From positions 620,001-684,000 of the forward strand of contig CBDCEL010000004.1 of assembly GCA_965215845.1 (NCBI GenBank): 64,000 bases of DNA, in the 5' to 3' direction. The notes under the pieces were generated by a model. The model searched no databases, had not been told where the DNA came from, and was given only the letters and a program-made list of their open reading frames with translations. The DNA comes from Aurantibacter_A sp965215845. GTDB lineage: Bacteria; Bacteroidota; Bacteroidia; Flavobacteriales; Flavobacteriaceae. Position numbers and translations under genes: made by a program. This document shows positions 18,693-28,800 of this stretch, in pieces. Each line of letters begins with the position of its first letter. Position 1 is the first letter of the stretch.

Positions 18693-19889
18693 TTAAGATA
18701 TTACACCGGATCCCAACAACTCTTCTCCATCATACCAGGCAACAAACTGCCCTTCGGTAATCGCAGATTGTTTGTTTTCGAAATCGACATAAAGTCCGCT
18801 GCCGATTTTGTATAAGGTAGCTCTTTCCAAGGGTTGACGGTAACGTATTCGCGCCAAAACGTTCATCGATTCGTCTTCTTTCAAAGCCAAATCGGCCCGT
18901 ACCCAATGTATTTCGTCTTCCTTGACAAAAAGTGTTCTACGATATAATCCAGGATGTAATTTGCCCTGACCGGCATAAATGACATTCTCCTCGACATCGG
19001 TCTCAATAACGAACAAAGGTTCTTTGGTACCGCCAACGTTCAATCCTTTGCGTTGGCCCTTGGTAAAATAATGTGCCCCTTGGTGTTCACCGACCACTTT
19101 ACCATCTTCAATACTATATACAGGTTTTTCTGAATGGTATGCCAATTCATCTTCCCTTGTCTCAAATTTTGCCCTTGCCCTTTGGTAGATGGCCACATCT
19201 GAAGGCACTTCAACGATTACTCCTTTTTTTGGTTTCAATTTTTGTTGAAGAAAATCTGGCAAGCGAACTTTTCCGATAAAACATAGACCTTGTGAATCTT
19301 TTTTATCGGCAGTCACCAAATCATGGTCAGAGGCTATCTTGCGAACCTCCGGTTTTGTCAATTCCCCTATAGGAAAAAGAGTTTTTGCGAGCTGCTCCTG
19401 TGATAATTGGCACAAGAAATAAGATTGGTCTTTGTTACCATCTTTTCCCGCCAACAACCTATACGTCTCGGAACCATCATTATTTTTAATGGTTCCCTTT
19501 CTGCAATAATGGCCGGTAGCCACAAAATCGGCCCCGAGTTGCAGCGCAATCTTCATAAAGACATCGAATTTAATCTCCCGGTTACAGAGCACATCCGGAT
19601 TCGGTGTACGGCCCATTTCATACTCATTGAACATATAATCAACAATACGCTCCTTGTATTCCTTACTTAAATCGACCGTTTGAAAGGGAATCCCCAATTT
19701 TTCTGCCACAATCAAGGCATCATTACTGTCTTCCAACCATGGACATTCCTCTGAAATAGTCACAGAATCGTCGTGCCAATTCTTCATAAAAAGGCCGATA
19801 ACATCATAACCTTGATCTTTGAGTAGATAGGCCGCCACGCTTGAATCTACTCCCCCTGAAAGGCCAACAACTACTTTGTGTTTCATCAT
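18693..19889 (-). CDS. mnmA: tRNA 2-thiouridine(34) synthase MnmA
   Basis: A 398-residue cytoplasmic enzyme that thiolates U34 of Lys, Glu and Gln tRNAs using a sulfur relay. The PP-loop SGGVDSS lies near residue 10. The catalytic Cys is in NPDVLCNREIKFD (about residue 102) and the second Cys is in SQGLCFIGKV (about 200). The family end motif is absent or unclear, but the length is normal. Tandem ATGs at 19889 and 19886 are possible. The gene sits among otherwise unrelated genes, as is common for mnmA in this phylum. Confidence 0.95.
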   Translation of the reverse strand: MMKHKVVVGLSGGVDSSVAAYLLKDQGYDVIGLFMKNWHDDSVTISEECPWLEDSNDALIVAEKLGIPFQTVDLSKEYKERIVDYMFNEYEMGRTPNPDVLCNREIKFDVFMKIALQLGADFVATGHYCRKGTIKNNDGSETYRLLAGKDGNKDQSYFLCQLSQEQLAKTLFPIGELTKPEVRKIASDHDLVTADKKDSQGLCFIGKVRLPDFLQQKLKPKKGVIVEVPSDVAIYQRARAKFETREDELAYHSEKPVYSIEDGKVVGEHQGAHYFTKGQRKGLNVGGTKEPLFVIETDVEENVIYAGQGKLHPGLYRRTLFVKEDEIHWVRADLALKEDESMNVLARIRYRQPLERATLYKIGSGLYVDFENKQSAITEGQFVAWYDGEELLGSGVIS

Positions 19890-19903
19890 AAGAAATTAAC
19901 GAG

Positions 19904-19911
19904 CAAAAATA
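19904..19911 (-). promoter_or_regulatory. TAnnTTTG -7-like element for mnmA
   Basis: On the minus strand this reads TATTTTTG, fitting TAnnTTTG, 15 bases upstream of the mnmA start. The -33 element is not obvious, so confidence is low. Confidence 0.35.
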
Positions 19912-20084
19912 CAAAATATAGAAATCAAGCCTTGTATAACCATGAATCTATGTGACTGAAGCAACCCTTAAGGCCATTTTTCATCTGATTTTAGACAATG
20001 CCTCTATTTTGTTCTGCGTTATCAGTAAGGACGACCGATGTCAATGGACTAAAATTTCCGGAACATCTGAAGGGTAAATTTGAA

Positions 20085-20092
20085 TACCTTTA
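20085..20092 (+). promoter_or_regulatory. TACCTTTA -7-like element of the first fasciclin gene
   Basis: TACCTTTA lies 21 bases before ATG 20113. The same kind of TAnCTTTA word stands 19-23 bases before the start of several other genes here (36339, 42115, 55250), which makes it a plausible core promoter element with A in place of the final G. Confidence 0.3.
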
Positions 20093-20112
20093 TAATTCTG
20101 AAACAAAAAACT

Positions 20113-21114
20113 ATGAGAAAGCTTTTAAAAACAAAATTCCATTTGATTCTGGTAACCGTTTCGTACTTGTTATTTTCTTGCAATAACGATGATGGTCCAG
20201 ACGTTACCCCACTGCCAGAAACAGATTTGATCCAAGTGGCGAATGCAGAAAATGATTTGTCGACATTGGTCAGCGCCTTGGAACAAGCCGGTTTGACATC
20301 GACTTTACAGGGCAGTACAAAATATACGGTTTTGGCCCCGACAAATGCTGCCTTCAGTAGTTTTCTAGGGGCAAACGGATTTGCCAGCATTAGCGACGTT
20401 CCTACCGAAGTCTTGCGACAACTGTTGTTGAATCATGTTGTAGCGGGGCTCGTCGATGCCGCTAATTTGAACGTTCTTCAGAAGAATTATTTGGAAACAT
20501 TGGCAGATGGCCCCGGAACCGGCACCAAATTAGCCATATATTTCGACGCTACCGATGGGGTAGAATTTAACGGAATTTCAACGGTAACGGAAGAAGACGT
20601 GCTAGCTTCCAATGGTGTGATCCATATTGTCAATAGCGTCATTGACCTGCCTACCATTGAAACCTTTACATCTACCGATGACAACTTCGAGAACCTGGAT
20701 ACTGCATTGGATTTAATTTCGCCTGTTTCGAACCTACCGCAGACTTTAAAAGATGAACAAAGTGGTCCTTTTACCTTATTCGCGCCTACGAATGAAGCTT
20801 TCACGGCATTATTGGATTCCAACGATGACTGGGAATTTTTGAGCGATATCGACGAAGTACTATTAACTTCCGTATTGGAGCATCACGTATTAAATGGAAA
20901 TACGAGCACCCCTGAACTGGTAGCAGACGCAACATTCGTTACCTTGGAAGGGGATGAAATCATGTTGAAATCGGTTGATGGCGAAATTGAGATTATTGAC
21001 GGTTCTGGAAATTCTGGAATTGTTATAGCGACCGAAATCCCCGGTATTCAGGCAATCAACGGAATCATACACATATTATCGGACAAAGTTATGCTCCCTG
21101 ATACCACGAACTAG
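20113..21114 (+). CDS. fasciclin-domain lipoprotein
   Basis: A 333-residue lipoprotein. The signal peptide ends in LLFSC (Cys about 20) followed by acidic NNDDGPD. Two fasciclin (FAS1) domains fill the rest: the first has TVLAPTNAAFSSFL near 70-85 and ends with IHIVNSVIDLP, the second has FTLFAPTNEAFTALL near 215-230 and ends IHILSDKVMLP. FAS1 domains mediate adhesion to polymers or other cells, so it is probably displayed on the outer membrane surface. ATG 20113 is preferred over ATG 20080 because it starts the signal peptide. The neighbouring fasciclin gene is a paralog. Confidence 0.9.
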   Translation: MRKLLKTKFHLILVTVSYLLFSCNNDDGPDVTPLPETDLIQVANAENDLSTLVSALEQAGLTSTLQGSTKYTVLAPTNAAFSSFLGANGFASISDVPTEVLRQLLLNHVVAGLVDAANLNVLQKNYLETLADGPGTGTKLAIYFDATDGVEFNGISTVTEEDVLASNGVIHIVNSVIDLPTIETFTSTDDNFENLDTALDLISPVSNLPQTLKDEQSGPFTLFAPTNEAFTALLDSNDDWEFLSDIDEVLLTSVLEHHVLNGNTSTPELVADATFVTLEGDEIMLKSVDGEIEIIDGSGNSGIVIATEIPGIQAINGIIHILSDKVMLPDTTN

Positions 21115-21136
21115 TATAGAACCCAATGTTCTGAAA

Positions 21137-21270
21137 AGAGGGGGTCCAAAAAGTATGATCAAAAGTCATATTGAGCCTGTCGAAATATTATAACCAATTG
21201 GTAATCAAAAATAGGTTTCGACAGGCTCAACTTGACAATAGGGTCAAATTGACTTTTTGGACACCCTCTT
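21137..21270. repeat. long nested inverted repeat between the fasciclin genes
   Basis: Outer arms are AGAGGGGGTCCAAAAAGT (21137-21154) and ACTTTTTGGACACCCTCT (21252-21269), nearly complementary. Inner arms are TTGAGCCTGTCGAAA (21171-21185) and TTTCGACAGGCTCAA (21216-21230), perfectly complementary. A central palindrome ACCAATTGGT lies at 21193-21202. The whole can fold into one long stem of about 130 bases. The inner word is of the short dispersed type often seen in flavobacterial intergenic regions, so I read it as a small non-coding repeat that may also terminate transcription of the first fasciclin gene. Confidence 0.7.
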
Positions 21271-21519
21271 TTTGCTTTGACCAAGTAGAAAATCAACATG
21301 TATCACTTTTTGTCTAAACTTTTGTTAAAAATATTAGACAAAAATAATATAGCTCATATATTCGCGTTCGAAAGCAGGTCAAATAAAAACTTTGTTGTCA
21401 AAGTATTTAGTTTACTGCTAAACACATCGAACCAATAGTAAGCCAACATAGTACGCTCATCTACAAGGATAATAAGTTTTTCATTTGATTTTAATTAATT
21501 AATCATTTAAAAATTTATT

Positions 21520-22590
21520 ATGAAAAAGATTGTTTCTTTAAAGGGCATAATGTTCTTATCAATCATGTCGTTATTGTTCATCTCATGTGATAATGACGAC
21601 GGAAATCCAATAATTCCCCTGAATCCGGTTCAAAGCAATATTGTGCAGACCGCTCAAAACACGGATGCGTTATCAAGTCTGGTTGCCGCCTTGTCAAAAG
21701 CCGATGAAAAGGCCGATAACGACCTTATCGGAACACTGAGCGGCACTGGGCCTTTTACCGTTTTTGCCCCAAATAACGATGCTTTTGAGGCGCTATTAGC
21801 CAGTTTGGATGGTTTTGATTCCCTTGAAGATTTTGACACGGATGAAGAGAAAGCGCTTCTAGCGCAAATTTTGACCTACCATGTGGTTTCAGGAGCCAGT
21901 GTTGCCTCTACCGATTTAATCAACGGTCAAACCGTCGGAACAGTACAAAGCGAAGAATTGACAATTTCCCTTGACAACGGAGTTTTTGTTCAAGATGCCA
22001 CTGAAATGGATGCCCAGGTGGTACTCGCCGATGTCGAAACCTCTAATGGCATCGTTCACGTGATCGATAAGGTTTTGGTGCCACAGGCCGTTCTCGACGC
22101 CTTGGAAGCTTTAGCCAATCTTCAGAATATTGTTGAACTCGCGGTCGCTACCAATGACCTAAGTTCATTGGTCGGCGCCTTGCAACAGGCCGATGCCGGC
22201 TTGGTCGATACCTTGGGTGGTGATGGTCCATTTACTGTTTTTGCACCTACAAATGGCGCCTTTGTCGCACTTTTGGAAGCTTTGGGTAATGACTATAACA
22301 GTTTGGCCGATTTTGACACGGACGAAGAAAAAGACTTGCTTGCCAAAGTATTGACCTATCATGTGGTCGCTGGTACCAAAGCCCTATCTACGGACTTATC
22401 GAACGACCAGGAAATCACTACAGTTCAAGGTGAAAACCTCACTGTTGATTTGGAAGGCGGGGTCTTTATCGAAGATGCCACTGATAGCAAAGCAACGGTC
22501 GTGACCCCTGATGTCATGGCAGGCAACGGTGTCGTTCACATCATTGACAAGGTCTTGTTGCCGCAAGAGGTCATAGATTTATTGAACTAA
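21520..22590 (+). CDS. fasciclin-domain lipoprotein (paralog of 20113)
   Basis: A 356-residue lipoprotein whose signal peptide ends LLFISC followed by DNDDG. It holds two FAS1 domains (about residues 40-190 and 200-355) with FTVFAPNNDAFEALL and FTVFAPTNGAFVALL as H1 boxes, and VHVIDKVLVP / VHIIDKVLLP as H2 boxes. The two domains are very alike, pointing to internal duplication. It shares the NDDG linker with the upstream paralog but has its own AT-rich promoter region of about 250 bases. Likely role: surface adhesion. Confidence 0.9.
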   Translation: MKKIVSLKGIMFLSIMSLLFISCDNDDGNPIIPLNPVQSNIVQTAQNTDALSSLVAALSKADEKADNDLIGTLSGTGPFTVFAPNNDAFEALLASLDGFDSLEDFDTDEEKALLAQILTYHVVSGASVASTDLINGQTVGTVQSEELTISLDNGVFVQDATEMDAQVVLADVETSNGIVHVIDKVLVPQAVLDALEALANLQNIVELAVATNDLSSLVGALQQADAGLVDTLGGDGPFTVFAPTNGAFVALLEALGNDYNSLADFDTDEEKDLLAKVLTYHVVAGTKALSTDLSNDQEITTVQGENLTVDLEGGVFIEDATDSKATVVTPDVMAGNGVVHIIDKVLLPQEVIDLLN

Positions 22591-22836
22591 TAATTATCAA
22601 AAGGCCAACTTAAGCTTAAGCATTTTGGAATGTCTCAAAGCTTTCTGTCCAATCACATTATTCAATTCGCATCACAGAAAGTTTTTGTTTTGCCCATTGG
22701 TATATGAAGGGAAGACATCAAAAGATTTGGGTTTAGCATACAAAATTCAAAGCTTGACAACTAATAGTTTTTTCATAGGCTTATTCGTTGCATATTAGAA
22801 CTCTCAAATCTTGCCAAACATAACCAGGCTTACGCT

Positions 22837-22869
22837 AAAAAGCCCCGACCTTGACCGTCGGGGCTTTTT
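22837..22869. terminator. bidirectional terminator
   Basis: AAAAAGCCCCGAC (22837-22849) and GTCGGGGCTTTTT (22857-22869) form a perfect 13-bp stem with A/T tracts on both sides, between the convergent second fasciclin gene and the SprB-like gene. Both strands gain a GC-rich stem followed by a T run, so it should end transcription from both sides. Confidence 0.88.
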
Positions 22870-22889
22870 ATATTCATCATCGGAAATCG

Positions 22890-25800
22890 TTACTTCCGCG
22901 CCATCACTTTCATCTTGAATTTCTCCTTACCCGTATTGACCACCATGATGTACATATCTGGAGCCAGGGAAACAACATCAAAACTGAGGTCATTCTTTCC
23001 TTTCTTAATCGCTACCTCTCTTTTTGACAGCACAAGTCTTCCTCGCATATCGAAGAATTCAACCTTGGCAAAAGCGCTATAGTCTATTTCAATCTGAAGG
23101 TTTAACCTTCCGTTGAATGTCAATGGATATGGTGTTACCACTGTTTGAGCCACTTTTTTGGTGACCGTACGCTCACAGGTTACCGCATGGAAAATAACAT
23201 GCACGCCATCAGCGAACCCGCTAACATCTATTGGATCAAACTCGACCGTGGTGACGTTGTTCAATGGGTCTTTCGTGTTCCCCAATTGGCCGTTGGCGAC
23301 TGTAGGTCTACCATTGTTACCCAAAGGATAAGGTTGATCACCTACATAAAGATGTGCCTGTGTCATAACAAAGCCTGGTAGCATTTCGGCTGAAACGGTT
23401 ACCACACCGTTTGAGTATTCCACAGTAACCTCACCCGTCTTTGTTCCCTTGCTCAAATCGCATTGGCCCGCGGCGGAATGGAGGTCCATAGTATAGGTAC
23501 CCTCAGAGGCGAAATAATTTGTCCAGCCCCATCGGTTGGCACCTATGCCATCATCGATAAAACATGAATTGTTAGCAGCATATCGACCATAGGCAGTTTG
23601 ACATCCTGTGGGTTGTGTGTCCGGAATTTCCTCGATGGTAACCTCACATGAGGTCTCGCATCCATTTTGATCGATCACCACGACATTATAGGTACCTGGC
23701 GCAAGACCTGTTGCCGATTGTGTAGTCTGTGCACTTGGATCATCCCATAAGAAGGTGTAAGGGCCAACACCGCCTCCAACAGCTACTGTGGCCTCGCCAT
23801 TGTCCTCGCCCTCATTACTGTTAACTACGTCTATAATCTCACAAGTTAATAATGGTGGTTCCTCAATGGTAATCTCACAGGTAGTTTCCCTACCGTTTGC
23901 GTCCGTAACGATTACGGAATGAACACCTGCTGTCAGCATAGTCGCTTCCTGGCCTGCTTCTCCGTTACTCCATAGATAGGTGTAAGGTGCAGCGCCGCCT
24001 ACAGGCATCACGGTGGCGCCACCGGTGGCATCGCCATTACAGAGTACATGTACTACCTGGCCAATTTCGCAGTTAAATACACCTGGTGCCGTTATTGTTA
24101 CTTCTGCCATAGCCTCACAACCATTAGCGTCTGTCACGGTTACCGTGTGTACTCCGGCAGATAACATAGTCGCCATTTGAGAGGTCTCCCCATTATCCCA
24201 GAGATAGGTATAGGGTGGTGTTCCGCCACTGGCACTTACCGTAGCGATTCCGTCTTCCTCTCCAATATCGCTCACTGCGCTTACCTCAGAGGCAGTTGCC
24301 GTAAGCTCCATAGGTTCTTCAACAGTAACTTCACAAGTTGTTTCAGCTCCGTTGGCATCCGTTACCGTCACAGAATGAACACCTGCATTTAAAGCTGTTG
24401 CTGTCTGCCCGGTTTCTCCATTATCCCAGAGATAGGTATAAGGTGTTACACCACCTGTCGGCATCACCGTAGCACTGCCATTTGCATCTCCGTTGCAAAG
24501 AACATGACTATCTATCATTACGGTGCACATCAACGCATCTGGTGTTGGTATCTCTACCTCGGCCACTGTTTCGCATCCGTTCGCATCGATTACCATCACC
24601 GTATGCATTCCTGCTGAAAGCATGACCGCGGTTTGAGTGGTTTCTCCATTATCCCAGAGATAGGTATATGGTGGCGTACCACCGCTTGGTGTTACTGTAG
24701 CCGAACCATCACTCATACCATTAACGCTTACTTCTGAGACCAAGGTCGCCGTTGCAGTGAGCTCTGATGGAGCTCCAATGGTTACATTGCATGTGGTTTC
24801 TACACCATTATTATCTGTAACCGTGACCGTATGCATTCCCGGAGCTAAACCAACCGCAGTTTGGGTGGTTTCTCCGTTGTCCCAGCTATAGCTATATGGT
24901 GGGGTACCACCGTTCACCATTACCTGGGCCGATCCGTCTTCACTATCGTGGCATAGTGCATCGCTTACTTTCTCCGCGGTACAACTAAGCGAATCTGGTT
25001 CCATAATGGTTACTTCACAACTGGTTTCGCAGCCGTTGGCATCTGTAATAGTTACCTCATGTACACCTGCATCCAGGGCTACCGCCATAGAAGTAGTTTC
25101 CCCATTGTCCCATAGATAGGTAAAAGGTGCCGTACCTCCCATAGGTGTAGCTGTGGCTGAGCCGTCACTACCACCATTCGTACTCACATTGCTAAATACG
25201 GTTGCCTCACAGGTGAGTTCTTCAGGTGTTTCTATAGTGATGTCGCAAGTTGTTTCTCTACCGTTAGCGTCCATAACTGTTACCTGATGCATTCCTGCAG
25301 TTAGCATGGTGGCCGTAGCCGTGGTCTCGCCATTATCCCAGGCATAGCTGTATGGTGCCAACCCTCCTATTGGGGTAACCGTGGCACTTCCATCGTTACC
25401 ACCGAAACAGCTAACACTTGATATATCGGCTGCAATTCTACAGATAAATTGACCAGCATCCAGAATCTCTACATAACAGACCGTTTCGCATTGGTTGGCA
25501 TCTATGACCTTCACACTATGGCTTCCGGCCGAAAGCGCTGTAGCTGTTTGTGTACTTTCTCCATTATCCCATAGATAGGTATAAGGAGCCGTCCCACCAT
25601 CTGGTGTTACCGTTGCCGAGCCGTCCATGGCACCATCGGCACTGACCCCGCTCAAAAGCGTGGTTTCACAGCTTAGTTCCTCCGGATGCCCAATCTCCAC
25701 ACTACAGTCCGTTTTAAAGCCATCGGCGTCAAACACGACAACTGAATGCGAACCTGCGGTAAGCATAGTAGCTGTTGCAGTGGTCTCCCCATTATCCCAT

Positions 25801-28800
25801 AAATAGGTATATGGTGCCGTGCCTCCTATTCCGGATACCGTTGCAGAACCGTCATTACCGCCATAACAACTTACCTCTTGAACTGCAGAATCTATTCTAC
25901 ATTCCAAATCGTTCTTTGGTTCACATCCTGTTTCATCTTCACAGTCAATATGGAAGTTAAAATCAATTCTGTAGCGTTGCTCGTCGCCTTGTGGGCCCAT
26001 CCAACCCCATCCGGCGAGTCCTTCTGCCGTGGTGTCAGAGTCGTACAACGCACCACCAGGACCTATATGTACGCCCAGGTTCGGTGTATTCGGATCGTCC
26101 GGATCCGGACGCTGGGTAACAATAAAGGTATTTTCCTCCACACAATCCCCACCGCTTGTGGTGATCGTACTCTTTGTACCGTCGATTACATAATATCTTA
26201 AATCCTCTTTTACTACGGCATCTTTGTCGCAACCTTGGGGTTTAAAGGTACCTCCGTCGGCGCTCCACTGCGTCCAATCTTTAAGATCCTTTAAGACGAT
26301 ATATACTTCGGCTACGCAAGTTCCTACCTGGGTAGTTCCTTCGATCAAAGCCGTACCATCGGTAAACTCCGTAAAGCTCAAGCTATTCGATCCACTCTGA
26401 GAGAAGAACCTCGAATCGGATGGCATTTCGAACCAGAAGAAGTTATAGAAAGGTGCTTCGTTCGGGTTGCAGAAATCAATATCCAGGACCTCACAAGTTT
26501 GTGTGACAATATCTTCCAGTACCGAAATGGTTATGGTAGCCGTATCGTCAGGGCAGGTATTCCCGCTTGGCACCGTATAAATGATCTCGTATAATCCTGG
26601 GGTGAGTCCGGTAGTATCAAAACTACTGCCGCTAAGTCCGCCTGTCATATTAGGATCCGAAAAAGTTCCTCCCATGACACTTACCAAGGTTGATAAATCA
26701 ACAATCGTACTTTCGCATACCTCAGTGCTGTTATCGGCTCCCGCATCGGCAGGTACATCGACATTTACAGTGATCGTTGCAGTATCATCAGGGCAATTCT
26801 GGTTGCCACTACCCACTGTATAGATCAGATCGTAGTTTCCAGGTGAGAGTCCGGAAGTATCAAAATTCGTTCCGCTTAATCCGCCTGTTAGGCCTGGATC
26901 GCTGAAAGTTCCTCCCATGACACTTACGAGGGTGGTCAGATCTACCACTTCTCCGTCGCACACGGTGGTCTCATTATCCATACCTGCATCGGCGAGTTCG
27001 TCTACAATAACTGTAATAGTAGCGGTATCTACCGGGCAGTTAGGCGTTGCCCCTTCTACAGTGTAGATCAGGTCATAACTTCCTGGTCCAAGGCCGGTAG
27101 TGTCAAAATCGCTTCCACTGAGGCCACCAGTAGCTCCAGGATCGGAGAACGTTCCTCCCAGCTCAGAAACAAGAGTAGTTAGATCTACAATCGTACCGTC
27201 GCAAACGCGGGTCATATTGTCATCCCCGGCATTGGGCGGATCGGGCTCAGTAATAGTAATCTCGCAACTGGTTTGCGCTCCATTGGTATCTGTTACTATA
27301 ACGGTATGAAGCCCTGCAGTAAGCATTACTGCTGTTTGAGTTGTTTCTCCATTATCCCAGGCATAGGTGAAAGGGGCCACGCCGCCCACAGGATTCGCGG
27401 TAGCAGAACCATCATTTCCTCCATTACAGGTAACATCATTAACTAAATCAACGCTACACGTAAGTTCATCTGGTTCTGTTACAGTTACCTCACAAGTGGT
27501 TTCGCAACCATTGGCGTCAGTGACCGTGACCACATGAACTCCTGCATCCAAATTTGTTGGTTGGTCAGAAGTGCTGCCATTATCCCATAAATAGGTATAA
27601 GGGGCAGTACCTCCGGCGGGAATTACTTCTGCAATCCCATCCATACCGCCATTAATAGTAACATTACTAATTACCAAAGTGGTACATGTAAGCTCAGCAG
27701 GTTCCGAAATGGTGACCTCACAGCTGGTTTGGGCTCCATTGGCATCGGTTACCGTAACTGTATGTACCCCCGCATTAAGTGCAACCGCAGTTTGTGTAGT
27801 TTCACCATTGTCCCAGGCATAGGTATAAGGCATCACCCCGCCCATCGGATTTACGGTGGCCGAGCCATCACTATCTCCATTACATAAGACATTGCTTTCT
27901 AAAGTAATATTACAAACAAGTTGGTCTGGTTCCGGAACGGTTACCTCGCAGGTGGTTTCACAACCGTTGGCATCTGTAACGGTTACCGTGTGCAATCCTG
28001 CATTCAAACCGGTTGCCTGTTGCGTTGTCTCGCCATTATCCCATGCATAGGTATAGGGCGCGGTACCTCCCATAGGGTCCACCGTGGCAGCTCCATCGCT
28101 GGCGCCGTTAACAGAAACGCCCATGTCTAAAGCAACAGAACAGGTGAGTTCCTCATCGGGTTGTATAATGGTTACGCTTTCGGTTTCCTCACAACCGTTG
28201 GCATCGGTCACCGTAACATTATACGTTCCTGCAACCAAGCTGCTTATATCTTCTGTAGTAGCCCCATTGTCCCAGGAATACGTATAGGGCGCTGTACCTC
28301 CGCTTACAGTAATATCAATAGATCCGGTTGCTTCTCCAAAGCACAATACATCCACCGCTTGGGCCGAAAGTGCTAAAGGTGCATCGGGTTGTCCGACCAT
28401 CACGTCCATGGAAGCTTCACAACCATTGACATCGGTAACCAATACAGCATAGGTTCCAGCTGTAAGTCCCGAAATATCTTCGGTAGCTGCACCATTGCTC
28501 CATAGATAGGTATAAGGTGCTGTACCACCCGAAACCGTAAGGTCTACGGCTCCTGTAGCCTCGCCAAAACAAAGTACGCCTGTTGGTACCAGTCCTATTT
28601 GTAGTACATCGGGCTCTCCGATTGTAACATCACAACTGGTCTGTGCCCCGTTGGCATCGGTTACCGTAACCGTATGGAGTCCGGCATTAAGTGCGGTTGC
28701 CGTTTGTGTGGTCTCGCCGTTATCCCAAGAGTACGTATAAGGTGCAACACCTCCAACTGGTGTTACCGTGGCGCTTCCGTTGCTCTCTCCATTACAAAGT

